Below, in pieces: positions 35,187 to 42,791 of a stretch of DNA of 64,000 nucleotides (position 1 is the stretch's first letter; the number at the start of each line of letters is the position of its first letter). Under the pieces are notes generated by a model. That model did not search any database. It worked only from the letters and a program-made list of their open reading frames with translations, and had not been told where the DNA came from. The stretch spans positions 1 through 64,000 of the forward strand of contig VXLJ01000019.1 in the NCBI GenBank assembly GCA_009841635.1, given 5' to 3'. This DNA is from Gammaproteobacteria bacterium (GTDB taxonomy: Bacteria; Pseudomonadota; Gammaproteobacteria; Pseudomonadales; Azotimanducaceae). A program made the position numbers and the translations under genes.

Positions 35187-35954
35187 ATGCCGCCAGAAAT
35201 GCGAGTATTGGCTAAAGGCTATACGGATACACCCGTGATTCCCGGTCAATCGTGGCGCGTTCACGATATCGATCGGCCCATGCCACCAGTGATTACACCA
35301 GGTTCGAGTTCAACCCAGTCGCAGACGGGTACGCCGCCTTCCGATGCCATCGTCTTATTCGATGGTTCGAATACCCATGCTTGGGCTAATCGTCAAGGCG
35401 GCCCTTGCGAATGGCAGCTCGTCGCTGGGGATGCCATGGAGGTAACGCCACGCACCGGCGACATTCACTCGAAAGAATCCTTCGGCACGTGTCAGTTGCA
35501 TATCGAATGGCGTGCACCCACCGAGATTTACGCAGATAGCCAAGGTCGCGGCAATAGCGGGGTGTTTTTACTCGGGTTGTACGAAATCCAGGTGCTCGAT
35601 GGCTACGACAATCCAACTTACGCGGACGGCGTTACGGCCGCTATTTACGGTCAATATCCACCGTTGGTCAACTCTTGCGTACCTCCGGGTGAATGGCATA
35701 CATTCGATGTGGTTTTTGAGACGCCAGAATTCGACGGTGAAATGCTCGTTGAACCTGCGCATCTAACGGTGTTTCACAATGGCGTGCTGGTGCATCTTCG
35801 CCAAGCAATCCAAGGTCCTACCAAACACCGCGAGTTAGCTTCTTACAGCGAACCTCATGGACCTAAAGGGCCGCTTGTATTGCAAGATCACGGCGACAAG
35901 GTGCAGTTCCGCAATATTTGGATTCGCGAACTGAATGCCTTGCAAGCCGAATAG
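35187..35954 (+). CDS. DUF1080 (3-keto-disaccharide hydrolase) family protein
   Basis: Belongs to the DUF1080 family, whose members have a concanavalin-like beta-sandwich; some are described as 3-keto-disaccharide hydrolases. The start of the domain is AIVLFDGSNTHAWANR near residue 52, followed by family signatures: FGTCQLHIEWRAPTE, RGNSGVFLLGLYEIQVLDGY, and LQDHGDKVQFRNIWIREL at the C terminus. No signal peptide is visible, which is unusual for a family often exported. The ATG at 35187 has an AGGAGA ribosome site 8 bases upstream. It is divergent from the DUF1592/DUF1552 pair. Shared use in polysaccharide or glycoside breakdown is a plausible inference from repeated co-occurrence of these families. 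Confidence 0.8.
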   Translation: MPPEMRVLAKGYTDTPVIPGQSWRVHDIDRPMPPVITPGSSSTQSQTGTPPSDAIVLFDGSNTHAWANRQGGPCEWQLVAGDAMEVTPRTGDIHSKESFGTCQLHIEWRAPTEIYADSQGRGNSGVFLLGLYEIQVLDGYDNPTYADGVTAAIYGQYPPLVNSCVPPGEWHTFDVVFETPEFDGEMLVEPAHLTVFHNGVLVHLRQAIQGPTKHRELASYSEPHGPKGPLVLQDHGDKVQFRNIWIRELNALQAE

Positions 35955-35971
35955 GCTAGTTAGCTCAGTGC

Positions 35972-37135
35972 CTAGCTTGCCGCGGGCGGAAACACCTGCG
36001 GACCTAGCAGGTCTTCGAAATTAGCACGGAAGAATCGATCGCGGACTGGCTCTGAGAGTTCTTCCGTGGTGCGCAAGAAGCGTCCATAGGGATTTCGTCC
36101 ACCTTCTAAATGCGGGTAGTCAGACGAAAACATGCAAATTTCCGGTGCGGATTGCTCAATGATCCATCCAGTAGGTTCGGTTGGATAGGGGGTTACTCGA
36201 ACTTGGCGGCGCACGTAATCACTCGGTTTTAACTTCAAACTCTGCAATCTGGTTTCATGGCGACCGAATGCTTCAAGGGCTGCGTCCAGTTGACGCATGA
36301 ACCCCGGAACCCATGTTGCGCCAAGTTCAATCACCCCAATCTTGAGATCTTCGAAACGGTCTAAAACGCCATCCAGAATCAACATGGACAAGGCTTGCAT
36401 CGGTCCATGTGGGATCGCCATGTATGAGATAGAGCGGAAGTTTTCTTCACCACCGTGAAAATCGGGTACTGCGGGCAAGCCGTTATTTTTGTGCGCCGCC
36501 GGCAAGACCCGATCCGCAAGCCCAACGTGAAGCAGTATCGGCACTTGCGCTTCGGTAGCTTGCGCCCATAAGGCGTCTAGCTTGATGTGACTGGTTGCAT
36601 GATCGCGTGGACAGGCCCAGGGAATAAGCAACGCTTTTACCCCGATGGCTAAGGCTTCTGCAGCCGTTGCGATGGCACGATCGATATCTGCGAGCGGTAC
36701 GTAACCCACAGGTATCAAGCGAGCATCATCACCGCAAAACGCCATCTGCGACCGATTCGTGCCGCTTGCGGTTTCGTATAACAGGTCCAAATCGTCCCCG
36801 TGTTCGAGTGTTTCTAGCCAGACATTGGTTGACGTCGGAAATATCAGTTGCGATGCGACGCCCATCAAGTCCACCGCAAGCGAACGGTCAGCTTTCCGAA
36901 ACGCGCCGATGGCCTCGTGATTCTTCAAGCCCATGACACGATCTTCATCGTCGGTGCTGAAGTTTGCTGCGTCGTGTTTGCCTAGGATATTTCTGTAGAA
37001 ATCGGACTCGCGGCTCCCGAGACGCTTGTTGAATTCTGTTGCAACCCGCTTGGTCGCGAATTCGTCTAGCCAGTGCGGGATTTCCATGACGTGTGAGTCG
37101 GCGTCGTGGACCGTCCGATCGGATATGTAAGGCAT
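35972..37135 (-). CDS. Amidohydrolase-2 family protein
   Basis: Metal-dependent hydrolase or decarboxylase of the amidohydrolase_2 group. Metal-binding motifs are VHDADSHVME (a D-x-D-x-H variant of HxH) near residue 10, a His in PILLHVGLAD near 205, and the catalytic Asp in MFSSDYPHLEGG near 340. This pattern fits 5-carboxyvanillate/ACMSD-like decarboxylases and related hydrolases. Length of 387 residues is typical. It converges on the DUF1080 gene, 17 bases apart. The substrate is unknown; an aromatic acid or ester is likely by family comparison. ATG 37135 is the natural start. Confidence 0.8.
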   Translation of the reverse strand: MPYISDRTVHDADSHVMEIPHWLDEFATKRVATEFNKRLGSRESDFYRNILGKHDAANFSTDDEDRVMGLKNHEAIGAFRKADRSLAVDLMGVASQLIFPTSTNVWLETLEHGDDLDLLYETASGTNRSQMAFCGDDARLIPVGYVPLADIDRAIATAAEALAIGVKALLIPWACPRDHATSHIKLDALWAQATEAQVPILLHVGLADRVLPAAHKNNGLPAVPDFHGGEENFRSISYMAIPHGPMQALSMLILDGVLDRFEDLKIGVIELGATWVPGFMRQLDAALEAFGRHETRLQSLKLKPSDYVRRQVRVTPYPTEPTGWIIEQSAPEICMFSSDYPHLEGGRNPYGRFLRTTEELSEPVRDRFFRANFEDLLGPQVFPPAAS

Positions 37136-37211
37136 GCTTACGGCAGAATGAACGCTGTGAAGCTGCCTATCGTACTTCTATTGGCCATTCGCCACAGCTC
37201 GTCTTGTTGCT

Positions 37212-37790
37212 TCATAGCTTCGCGCCGACGAATTGCGAGACAGCTGCGGTTTCTCCCAGGGGGTCTTGGATCAAGCCTTCGTAGCGATACAAGGTGGCAA
37301 GCTTCGGACACGCCGCTGCGACCTCGCCGGGTTTGACGCGAAATCGCGGACTAGATGGCCCAGCGAGTTCTACGTCTGAGTCGTCCCAGACCAAATGCTC
37401 TTCAACGATCAGTTTGCCGCCAGGCTTGAGATGATCTGGTAGTTTGCGCAGCAGATCCATGTCGACGAATCGCACCAAGACGATCAAATCGAACGTCTTT
37501 TGAATCGGTAGTCCTTCATCCAGATCTGCAACGATGAACTTGATGTTCGACAGCTCTTGGGCAAGACCACGAGCTAACACAATTGCTTCTTTAGCGATAT
37601 CGACGCCAATGACGTCAACGCCGGCTGCCGCTAAGAACCGGGCGTTTCGACCGGTGCCGCAAGCCACATCCATGGCTGTCTTGCAGGTGGCTGAATCAAA
37701 CCATGCTTGAACGAGCGGCGTTGGGTGCAGGCGTCCGACGTATGCGCCTTCTCGATAACGCTGGTTCCATCGGATGCGATCCTCGTCCAT
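37212..37790 (-). CDS. Class I SAM-dependent methyltransferase
   Basis: Small soluble methyltransferase. The SAM-binding motif I is MDVACGTGRNARFL near residue 40, the acidic loop VDIAKEAI near 63, and LKPGGKLIVEEHL near 124 is the post-motif III strand. The N-terminal RIRWNQRYREGAY is typical of the tellurite-resistance (TehB)/thiopurine methyltransferase-like group. It has 192 residues. The gene follows the small membrane protein gene by 24 bases and is last in a minus-strand run that begins at mutY. The substrate is not known; small-molecule detoxification is possible. Confidence 0.8.
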   Translation of the reverse strand: MDEDRIRWNQRYREGAYVGRLHPTPLVQAWFDSATCKTAMDVACGTGRNARFLAAAGVDVIGVDIAKEAIVLARGLAQELSNIKFIVADLDEGLPIQKTFDLIVLVRFVDMDLLRKLPDHLKPGGKLIVEEHLVWDDSDVELAGPSSPRFRVKPGEVAAACPKLATLYRYEGLIQDPLGETAAVSQFVGAKL

Positions 37791-37814
37791 CGTAGTCGTC
37801 CTGTTGAGCGATGG

Positions 37815-38006
37815 TCAGATCGAAGAATCGGCGTGATTTTTATCGCTCTGTTCTGCTTCGCGGGCTTTTTCGATATTGGCGGCCGCTTCTTCGTCTTCTT
37901 GCGCCAAATTTCGAATGACACGCCATGCGACAAATGCCATGATCCCTGCAAATGCCAAGGCGATCAAAACAAAGATGATGGCTGTATTGCTGTCGTACTC
38001 AACCAT
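37815..38006 (-). CDS. Small single-span membrane protein
   Basis: A 63-residue protein with one membrane span (AIIFVLIALAFAGIMAFVAW, residues 9-28) and a charged cytoplasmic tail rich in Glu, Asp and Lys (QEDEEAAANIEKAREAEQ). The ATG overlaps the stop of the MOSC gene by eight bases, and the methyltransferase gene follows 24 bases downstream, so all three are probably co-transcribed. Function unknown. It is too short for a family call, but the overlap and clear hydrophobic span support it being real. Confidence 0.55.
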   Translation of the reverse strand: MVEYDSNTAIIFVLIALAFAGIMAFVAWRVIRNLAQEDEEAAANIEKAREAEQSDKNHADSSI

Positions 38007-38631
38007 TTAGTTCGTCGAGTTTTGGTTGAAATTGTTTGCGAGCTTGAATCGCAATGGGCGCATCAAGCACTTGTTGCATGCGTTCACGTGATGGCTTTGG
38101 ATCGTAATAGAGTTCGAACATATCGACGATGGCAATGCGGTGTGGTGCTTCGTTGGCTGTAAATATCACGGCGGTGTCGGCACTTAGCTCACCCTCGGCT
38201 AGCACGCGACAGTAAAACCCGCATCGTTGCGATTTTCGAAATGCAACTGGAAATTTCGGGTCCTTCATGCGTTTGCCAAGCGTTGCACAAGGTATGCGTG
38301 GCGCAGTCGCTTCTAACTCTACGTCGCCGATCTGCAACCGATCACCGACGTGGACATGCAATGAACTCAAGCCTTCGATCGTCAGGTTGTCGCCAAAGGT
38401 CCCAGGTTCTAACGCCAAGCCATGCGCTTGTTCCCAATAGTCATAGTCATCGCCGCCATACACGTAAACTGCTTGATCGGGACCACCGTGGTATTTCTTG
38501 TCGCAGATTGCATCGTTTTGCAAGCCTAGTTTCATGACTCGCACAGAGCCTGATTGAGCTTCCTTGCAAATGCCAGAAACAGAATTCCCAAGCCTTACTG
38601 CGGACCCTACATTGACACTAAGTAGACGCAT
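37999..38631 (-). CDS. MOSC domain protein (YiiM-type)
   Basis: Member of the MOSC (molybdenum cofactor sulfurase C-terminal) superfamily. The family cysteine is in ATAPRIPCATLGKRM near residue 115, and the domain also shows GLSSLHVHVGDRLQIGDVELE. YiiM-type proteins reduce N-hydroxylated compounds with a Mo cofactor and detoxify base analogues. Length of 210 residues and the N-terminal MRLLSVNVGSAV fit. The stop region overlaps the following small membrane protein by eight bases. Whether this copy acts with a reductase cannot be judged; a Mo-dependent N-hydroxy reductase role is the family-based suggestion. Confidence 0.8.
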   Translation of the reverse strand: MRLLSVNVGSAVRLGNSVSGICKEAQSGSVRVMKLGLQNDAICDKKYHGGPDQAVYVYGGDDYDYWEQAHGLALEPGTFGDNLTIEGLSSLHVHVGDRLQIGDVELEATAPRIPCATLGKRMKDPKFPVAFRKSQRCGFYCRVLAEGELSADTAVIFTANEAPHRIAIVDMFELYYDPKPSRERMQQVLDAPIAIQARKQFQPKLDELNG

Positions 38632-38663
38632 ATGTAACTTCCCTTCGCTTCGTTGTTTGAGGC

Positions 38664-39380
38664 TTATTTTGGCGTGTGCGCGTGAAGAAATTCAAGTGCT
38701 TTTGCTACTGTGTTGTCTTGGTCTGGATTTTTCCATGCTTCAACGAGCGTTGCATTCGGCGCTAATTCGGCAATTTCACGCGACACGACTTCAGGATGAA
38801 ACGCGTCGGAACCCATCAGAACCCACAATGGTGTTTCGCATTGACGGATGAAATCGCGATCGACGTTGTATAGAAAGTCCTTTTCAAACATATTCGAACG
38901 AAATTGCAGCCAATCTTCTTCGGATGCTTCTGGGTGGGCGTCTTTGATTGGCGTAGCCCAGGAATCGAACAAATCAAAGAAGATGTCCTGATTGTTGTCG
39001 ACGCCAATGGATTGCTGGATGATGGCTGAACAAACTCGATCGGGTGCCGCTTCAATAAATCCGAAGCAGTATGGACCACCGATGCAACCACCCATAAGGT
39101 GAAGTTTTTCCAAACCGAGATGGTCGGCTAATGCAATGTGGTCGCTCGTATACGTGCTCCAACCATCCGAACCTGTTACAGGCGCGACGGACGAACCCGC
39201 ATTTCGTTGATCCATGGCAATCACCTGAAAATCGCTAGATAGTGCATCGATGGGGTCCCACTCGCTGCCGCGCCAAAACGACGCGGCCGAACGCATGCCA
39301 CCGGGTGCGAACAGCAAAATCGGAAATCCTTCGCCGTGTACTTCGTAATAGATTTGCACGTTATCGCGTTTAAAAATCAT
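38664..39380 (-). CDS. Alpha/beta hydrolase with a cysteine at the nucleophile position
   Basis: Soluble alpha/beta-fold hydrolase of 238 residues. The oxyanion-hole strand is FPILLFAPGG, and the strand-turn motif usually read as GxSxG is here MGGCIGGPYC, so Cys replaces the catalytic Ser (near residue 111). The acid is a candidate Asp in LMGSDAFHPE. At the C terminus, where a catalytic His is expected, WKNPDQDNTVAKAL has none. A thiol nucleophile as in dienelactone hydrolase, or a non-hydrolytic role, is possible. It lies between yggX and the MOSC gene on the same strand, 32 and 22 bases from them. Substrate unknown. Confidence 0.75.
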   Translation of the reverse strand: MIFKRDNVQIYYEVHGEGFPILLFAPGGMRSAASFWRGSEWDPIDALSSDFQVIAMDQRNAGSSVAPVTGSDGWSTYTSDHIALADHLGLEKLHLMGGCIGGPYCFGFIEAAPDRVCSAIIQQSIGVDNNQDIFFDLFDSWATPIKDAHPEASEEDWLQFRSNMFEKDFLYNVDRDFIRQCETPLWVLMGSDAFHPEVVSREIAELAPNATLVEAWKNPDQDNTVAKALEFLHAHTPK

Positions 39381-39402
39381 GTCGTTAGTCCTTTTTGATA
39401 GT

Positions 39403-39678
39403 CTAAGTTAGCTCATCCGGGTCTATGTAGCCTGCCGGCGTCTCTGTTTCTTCATTGCGAAAAAACCGTTGCATCTGATCAAGTAAGTACTTTCTAGCTT
39501 CGGCATCACGTAATGAAAGATGATGTTCATTAATGAGCATGGTTTGCAGTGCTTGCCATTCTCGCCATGCTTGTGCGGAAATATGCTCGTAGATATCTTC
39601 GCCCAAAGAGCCCGGCATAGGTGGCGCATCGAGCCCAGGCAGTTCCTTCGCGTGTTTGCGGCAATGTACGGTGCGCAT
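39403..39678 (-). CDS. yggX: Probable Fe(2+)-trafficking/oxidative damage protection protein YggX
   Basis: Small iron-related protein that helps protect iron-sulfur clusters during oxidative stress. The family signature MRTVHCRKHAKELPGLDAPP at the N terminus includes the conserved Cys; later GEDIYEHISAQAWREWQ and MLINEHHLSLRDAEARKYL match the family. Length of 91 residues is standard. It lies 79 bases downstream of mutY, the usual pairing in gammaproteobacteria. ATG 39678 is clear. Confidence 0.95.
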   Translation of the reverse strand: MRTVHCRKHAKELPGLDAPPMPGSLGEDIYEHISAQAWREWQALQTMLINEHHLSLRDAEARKYLLDQMQRFFRNEETETPAGYIDPDELT

Positions 39679-39757
39679 GGATTCCGCAGGATGGTTTACT
39701 CACCTTAATCGTATCCATCGATTGAGCGTCTTTGTGAGAAAGTGCCATCCATGTGAA

Positions 39758-40813
39758 TCACAAGGTCTGTGTTTGCTTGATTAATTTGCGTGTCAGACCG
39801 GCTAGCCCCATAGCTTGATTTTCCCGCAAGTCGAACCAAGCGACGTTTACTTGCTGCGGTTTTGCGTTTTGTCTGCTAGTCAGACGCACCATATGTGCAT
39901 GAACATGGAAACGTATGTGGGACAACTCGTGAATGAATGGTTCAAGTTCACTGGTGCTTTCCAGCTCTTCCTTGGTGAAACCAAGTTTTTCGATGTCTGC
40001 ATGCAATGAACGTGTCTTCGAGCGGCGTGGTGGCAACCACATCGAACCGAACAAGCCCTCAGCTGGTTGTTGTTCGAGCAATAGTCGCTCAGTGCCGTCC
40101 ATGACGAGTAAGAAATAGATGGCTTCTTCGCGCGGCTTGTTCCGCTTGGCGCGTTGTGGCAGTTCGCCCACTCGACCTTCAAGTTGAGCGCGACAGTGTT
40201 CTCGAAGCGGACAATGGTGGCACTTCGGGTCCGTCTTGGTGCAGCAAAGCGCACCAAAATCCACGATAGCTTGTACGTAGTCTGCGCAGTGTTGTTCGGG
40301 CGTGTGGGTATCGGCGTGAGCCCATAGCGCTTTTAGCGTCACCGAACGATTAGGTTCGCCTTCGACGGCATGTACCCGAGCCAACACCCGTTTGACATTG
40401 CCATCCAACACAACCCCGCGCTTATCGAAGCCGCTCGCCAATATCGCACCAGCAGTGGACCGGCCGACGCCAGGCAAAGCTATAAGGTCGTTGAATGAAT
40501 CCGGCAGCGCACCATCGTGTTCAGCTTCTAGCAGCTGTGCGGTTCGATGTAATAGTCGCGCACGACGGTAATAACCGAGTCCCGACCACATTTGCAAGAC
40601 TTCGTCCAACGACGCGGATGCAAGGTCGGCGACCGATGGAAATGTCGCGATAAATCGCTCGAAATAAGAAATCGTTGTGTGAACTTGGGTTTGTTGCAGC
40701 ATCACTTCGGACACCCACACGCGATATGGCGTGCGATTGTGTTGCCATGGCAAATCGACGCGACCATGCTCGCGAGCCCATGCTAGTACGCGCGTCGCAA
40801 ACCAGTCAGTCAT
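39758..40813 (-). CDS. mutY: Adenine DNA glycosylase
   Basis: Removes adenine mispaired with 8-oxoguanine or guanine in DNA. The helix-hairpin-helix region is LPGVGRSTAGAILASGF near residue 116, followed by the catalytic Asp in VVLDGNVKRVL. The iron-sulfur cluster ligands are all present in GALCCTKTDPKCHHCPLREH (C-x6-C-x2-C-x5-C). The C-terminal part (residues ~230-351) is a Nudix-like domain that recognises 8-oxoguanine. Length of 351 residues equals the usual 350. It starts at ATG 40813 and is followed by yggX. Confidence 0.95.
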   Translation of the reverse strand: MTDWFATRVLAWAREHGRVDLPWQHNRTPYRVWVSEVMLQQTQVHTTISYFERFIATFPSVADLASASLDEVLQMWSGLGYYRRARLLHRTAQLLEAEHDGALPDSFNDLIALPGVGRSTAGAILASGFDKRGVVLDGNVKRVLARVHAVEGEPNRSVTLKALWAHADTHTPEQHCADYVQAIVDFGALCCTKTDPKCHHCPLREHCRAQLEGRVGELPQRAKRNKPREEAIYFLLVMDGTERLLLEQQPAEGLFGSMWLPPRRSKTRSLHADIEKLGFTKEELESTSELEPFIHELSHIRFHVHAHMVRLTSRQNAKPQQVNVAWFDLRENQAMGLAGLTRKLIKQTQTL

Positions 40814-40896
40814 CGCGCCTCAAGCCGGCAGCTTAGATTGGATCGAAATACTTGAATAATTCCGCCGATATGTGCGGTGTTCAAGCTCAATAAGGC

Positions 40897-41289
40897 ATGG
40901 CTGTCGAAAGTTGGGATCCTGCCGCGACAGGACTGCAAGCTCGTCATCGGGATATTTTGAATAGAGCGGTTGCAAGCCTTGAGACCGGTTCAATCGAGTT
41001 GAATGATGACGAACAAGCATGGCTACGACCAGCCATGCAGCTCGATGCGGCAGCTTGGCAAGCGTTTTCTACAGAACACGCGACGACTACGCTTGTCGCT
41101 TGGATCAAGATCTTGACGCTCGTGGAACGCGATTTGAGCGGCTTCGAAGCTGGTAGTCGGTCACCGGTGCTTGCGTTGCTTAAGGTATTAAAGGCGCGAA
41201 ACGAAGTGCCGCCAGATTTATTTGCCTGGATCCGATCGCATACAACCAACCGGTTTCTCCCATATGGCAGCTTGGCGGATCGCCTGTAA
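40897..41289 (+). CDS. Hypothetical protein upstream of hisB
   Basis: A 130-residue soluble protein of mostly helical composition. I do not recognise a family. It contains WLRPAMQLDAAAWQAFSTEH and LLKVLKARNEVPPDLFAWI. No signal peptide, membrane span or metal motif is seen, and there is a single Trp-rich stretch. It is divergent from mutY by 83 bases and 47 bases upstream of hisB on the same strand, so it may be in the his transcript. Its codon usage looks like its neighbours. It could be a conserved gene of unknown role; the absence of internal stops and good length support it. Confidence 0.6.
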   Translation: MAVESWDPAATGLQARHRDILNRAVASLETGSIELNDDEQAWLRPAMQLDAAAWQAFSTEHATTTLVAWIKILTLVERDLSGFEAGSRSPVLALLKVLKARNEVPPDLFAWIRSHTTNRFLPYGSLADRL

Positions 41290-41336
41290 ATAGATAACTC
41301 ATCTAAAATCGCTGCTCGCTCACTTCACGTATCGTC

Positions 41337-41924
41337 GTGTCCCGCTCAGCCCAAGTCAGCCGCAACACGCTCGAAACCCAAATCACCGTTAAGTTAGAAC
41401 TTGACGGCCAAGGAACCGCGCAACTCGACACCGGTTTGCCGTTTTTTGAACACATGCTAGAGCAAATTGCACGGCATGGCTTATTCGACGTAACCCTCGT
41501 CGCCAAGGGTGATTTGGACGTCGATGCACACCATACTGTCGAAGATATTGGCATTACGTTAGGTCAAGCATTCGCGGAAGTCACGGAAGATAAATCGGGA
41601 CTGACTCGCTACGGGCATGCGTACGTGCCTTTGGACGAAGCACTGTCCCGCGTTGTGGTGGATTTTTCGGGTCGTCCGGGCTTAGAGTATCAAGTGGCAT
41701 TCGTGCGACCGCGCATAGCGGATTTCGACGTCGATTTATTTCGCGAGTTTTTCCAAGGCTTCGTCAATCACGCGCTGGTTACGTTGCACGTCGACAATCT
41801 AAAAGGTCAGAACGCACACCACCAAGCGGAGACCATGTTTAAGGCATTCGGGCGCGCCCTACGCATGGCAACCACCTTGGATGAGAGGGTGACGGGTACG
41901 CCTTCTACGAAAGGCGTCCTTTGA
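41337..41924 (+). CDS. hisB: Imidazoleglycerol-phosphate dehydratase
   Basis: Converts imidazole glycerol phosphate to imidazole acetol phosphate in histidine synthesis, with two Mn ions per site. Metal-binding motifs are [13 protein letters not shown] near residue 36, [11 protein letters not shown] near residue 62, and [14 protein letters not shown] near residue 140, followed by [18 protein letters not shown]. This is the short monofunctional form (195 residues), without the N-terminal phosphatase of the E. coli fusion. The start is GTG at 41337. The 3' end overlaps hisA by four bases. The usual hisH between hisB and hisA is absent. Confidence 0.95.
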   Translation: MSRSAQVSRNTLETQITVKLELDGQGTAQLDTGLPFFEHMLEQIARHGLFDVTLVAKGDLDVDAHHTVEDIGITLGQAFAEVTEDKSGLTRYGHAYVPLDEALSRVVVDFSGRPGLEYQVAFVRPRIADFDVDLFREFFQGFVNHALVTLHVDNLKGQNAHHQAETMFKAFGRALRMATTLDERVTGTPSTKGVL

Positions 41925-42661
41925 TTCTCATCCCAGCTATCGATTTGCACGATGGCCAGTGCGTGCAGCTCCAACGTGGCTTGCTTGATACCGCCACCAT
42001 TTACGACAACGATGCAGGTCGGCTTGCCGAACATTGGATCGAGCAAGGGGCGCAGCGCTTGCACGTCGTCGATCTAGACGGTGCATTCTCCGGGCAGTCG
42101 GAAAACAATCAATCAATTCGGGCAATCATTCAAGCAGCGGGTGATACGCCAGTCCAATTGGGCGGCGGCATTCGCGACATGACGGCCGTTTCTACCTGGA
42201 TTGATGCAGGTATCGCACAAGTTTGCATCGGCACGCAAGCCATTGAAGATTTTGATTTTTTTGCCGCTGCTGCAGAGCAATATCCGAATCGCATCATCTT
42301 AGCCTTAGATGCCAGAGGCGGTTTTGTATCAACTCGAGGTTGGCAAACAGCAACCAACGTATCAGTTCGCGACGTTCTAGTCATGTGCGCGGACTTGCCG
42401 TTGTTCGCGATTGTCTTTACCGACATCGAGAGCGACGGCATGATGACGGGCGTCAATCTCAAACGCACTGAGCAAGTGCTAGCAGATACGCATATCCCAG
42501 TGATCGCATCTGGCGGCGTCAGGGGCATCGTAGACCTGGAAAACTTACTTGCGATCAACGTGAACGACCGCCGTGTATACGGCGCCATTAGCGGCAGTGC
42601 GCTATATGAAAAAATGCTGGATTTTCGACGCGGAGTTTTAGTACTCAAAACCCATTCTTAG
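41921..42661 (+). CDS. hisA: 1-(5-phosphoribosyl)-5-[(5-phosphoribosylamino)methylideneamino]imidazole-4-carboxamide isomerase
   Basis: ProFAR isomerase, a TIM-barrel enzyme of histidine synthesis. The first strand is [19 protein letters not shown] with the catalytic Asp, [12 protein letters not shown] follows, and [12 protein letters not shown] and [13 protein letters not shown] carry the two phosphate-binding loops. The second catalytic Asp is in [12 protein letters not shown]. Length of 246 residues is typical. The start is TTG at 41921, overlapping the hisB stop. hisF does not follow; a Pho box and a lipoprotein gene come next. Confidence 0.95.
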   Translation: MILIPAIDLHDGQCVQLQRGLLDTATIYDNDAGRLAEHWIEQGAQRLHVVDLDGAFSGQSENNQSIRAIIQAAGDTPVQLGGGIRDMTAVSTWIDAGIAQVCIGTQAIEDFDFFAAAAEQYPNRIILALDARGGFVSTRGWQTATNVSVRDVLVMCADLPLFAIVFTDIESDGMMTGVNLKRTEQVLADTHIPVIASGGVRGIVDLENLLAINVNDRRVYGAISGSALYEKMLDFRRGVLVLKTHS

Positions 42662-42693
42662 TCAATAGTTAGCTGCTATTTACAGCACTTCAT

Positions 42694-42711
42694 ATGTCAT
42701 AAAGATGTCAT
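42694..42711 (+). promoter_or_regulatory. Pho box (PhoB binding site)
   Basis: ATGTCAT-AAAG-ATGTCAT: two 7-base direct repeats separated by four A/T-rich bases, matching the PhoB half-site CTGTCAT and its spacing. A possible -10 (TAAAAAT at 42722) lies about ten bases beyond, the usual geometry. It precedes the lipoprotein gene at 42792 by 81 bases. Only the first base of each half-site differs from consensus. Confidence 0.75.
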
Positions 42712-42791
42712 ACAAAACCCTTAAAAATCGCGCTACCTAACACTTAGCGTGGACCCTGACCAATGCAGTTCGCGGCCTTGGTCACTTGGAT

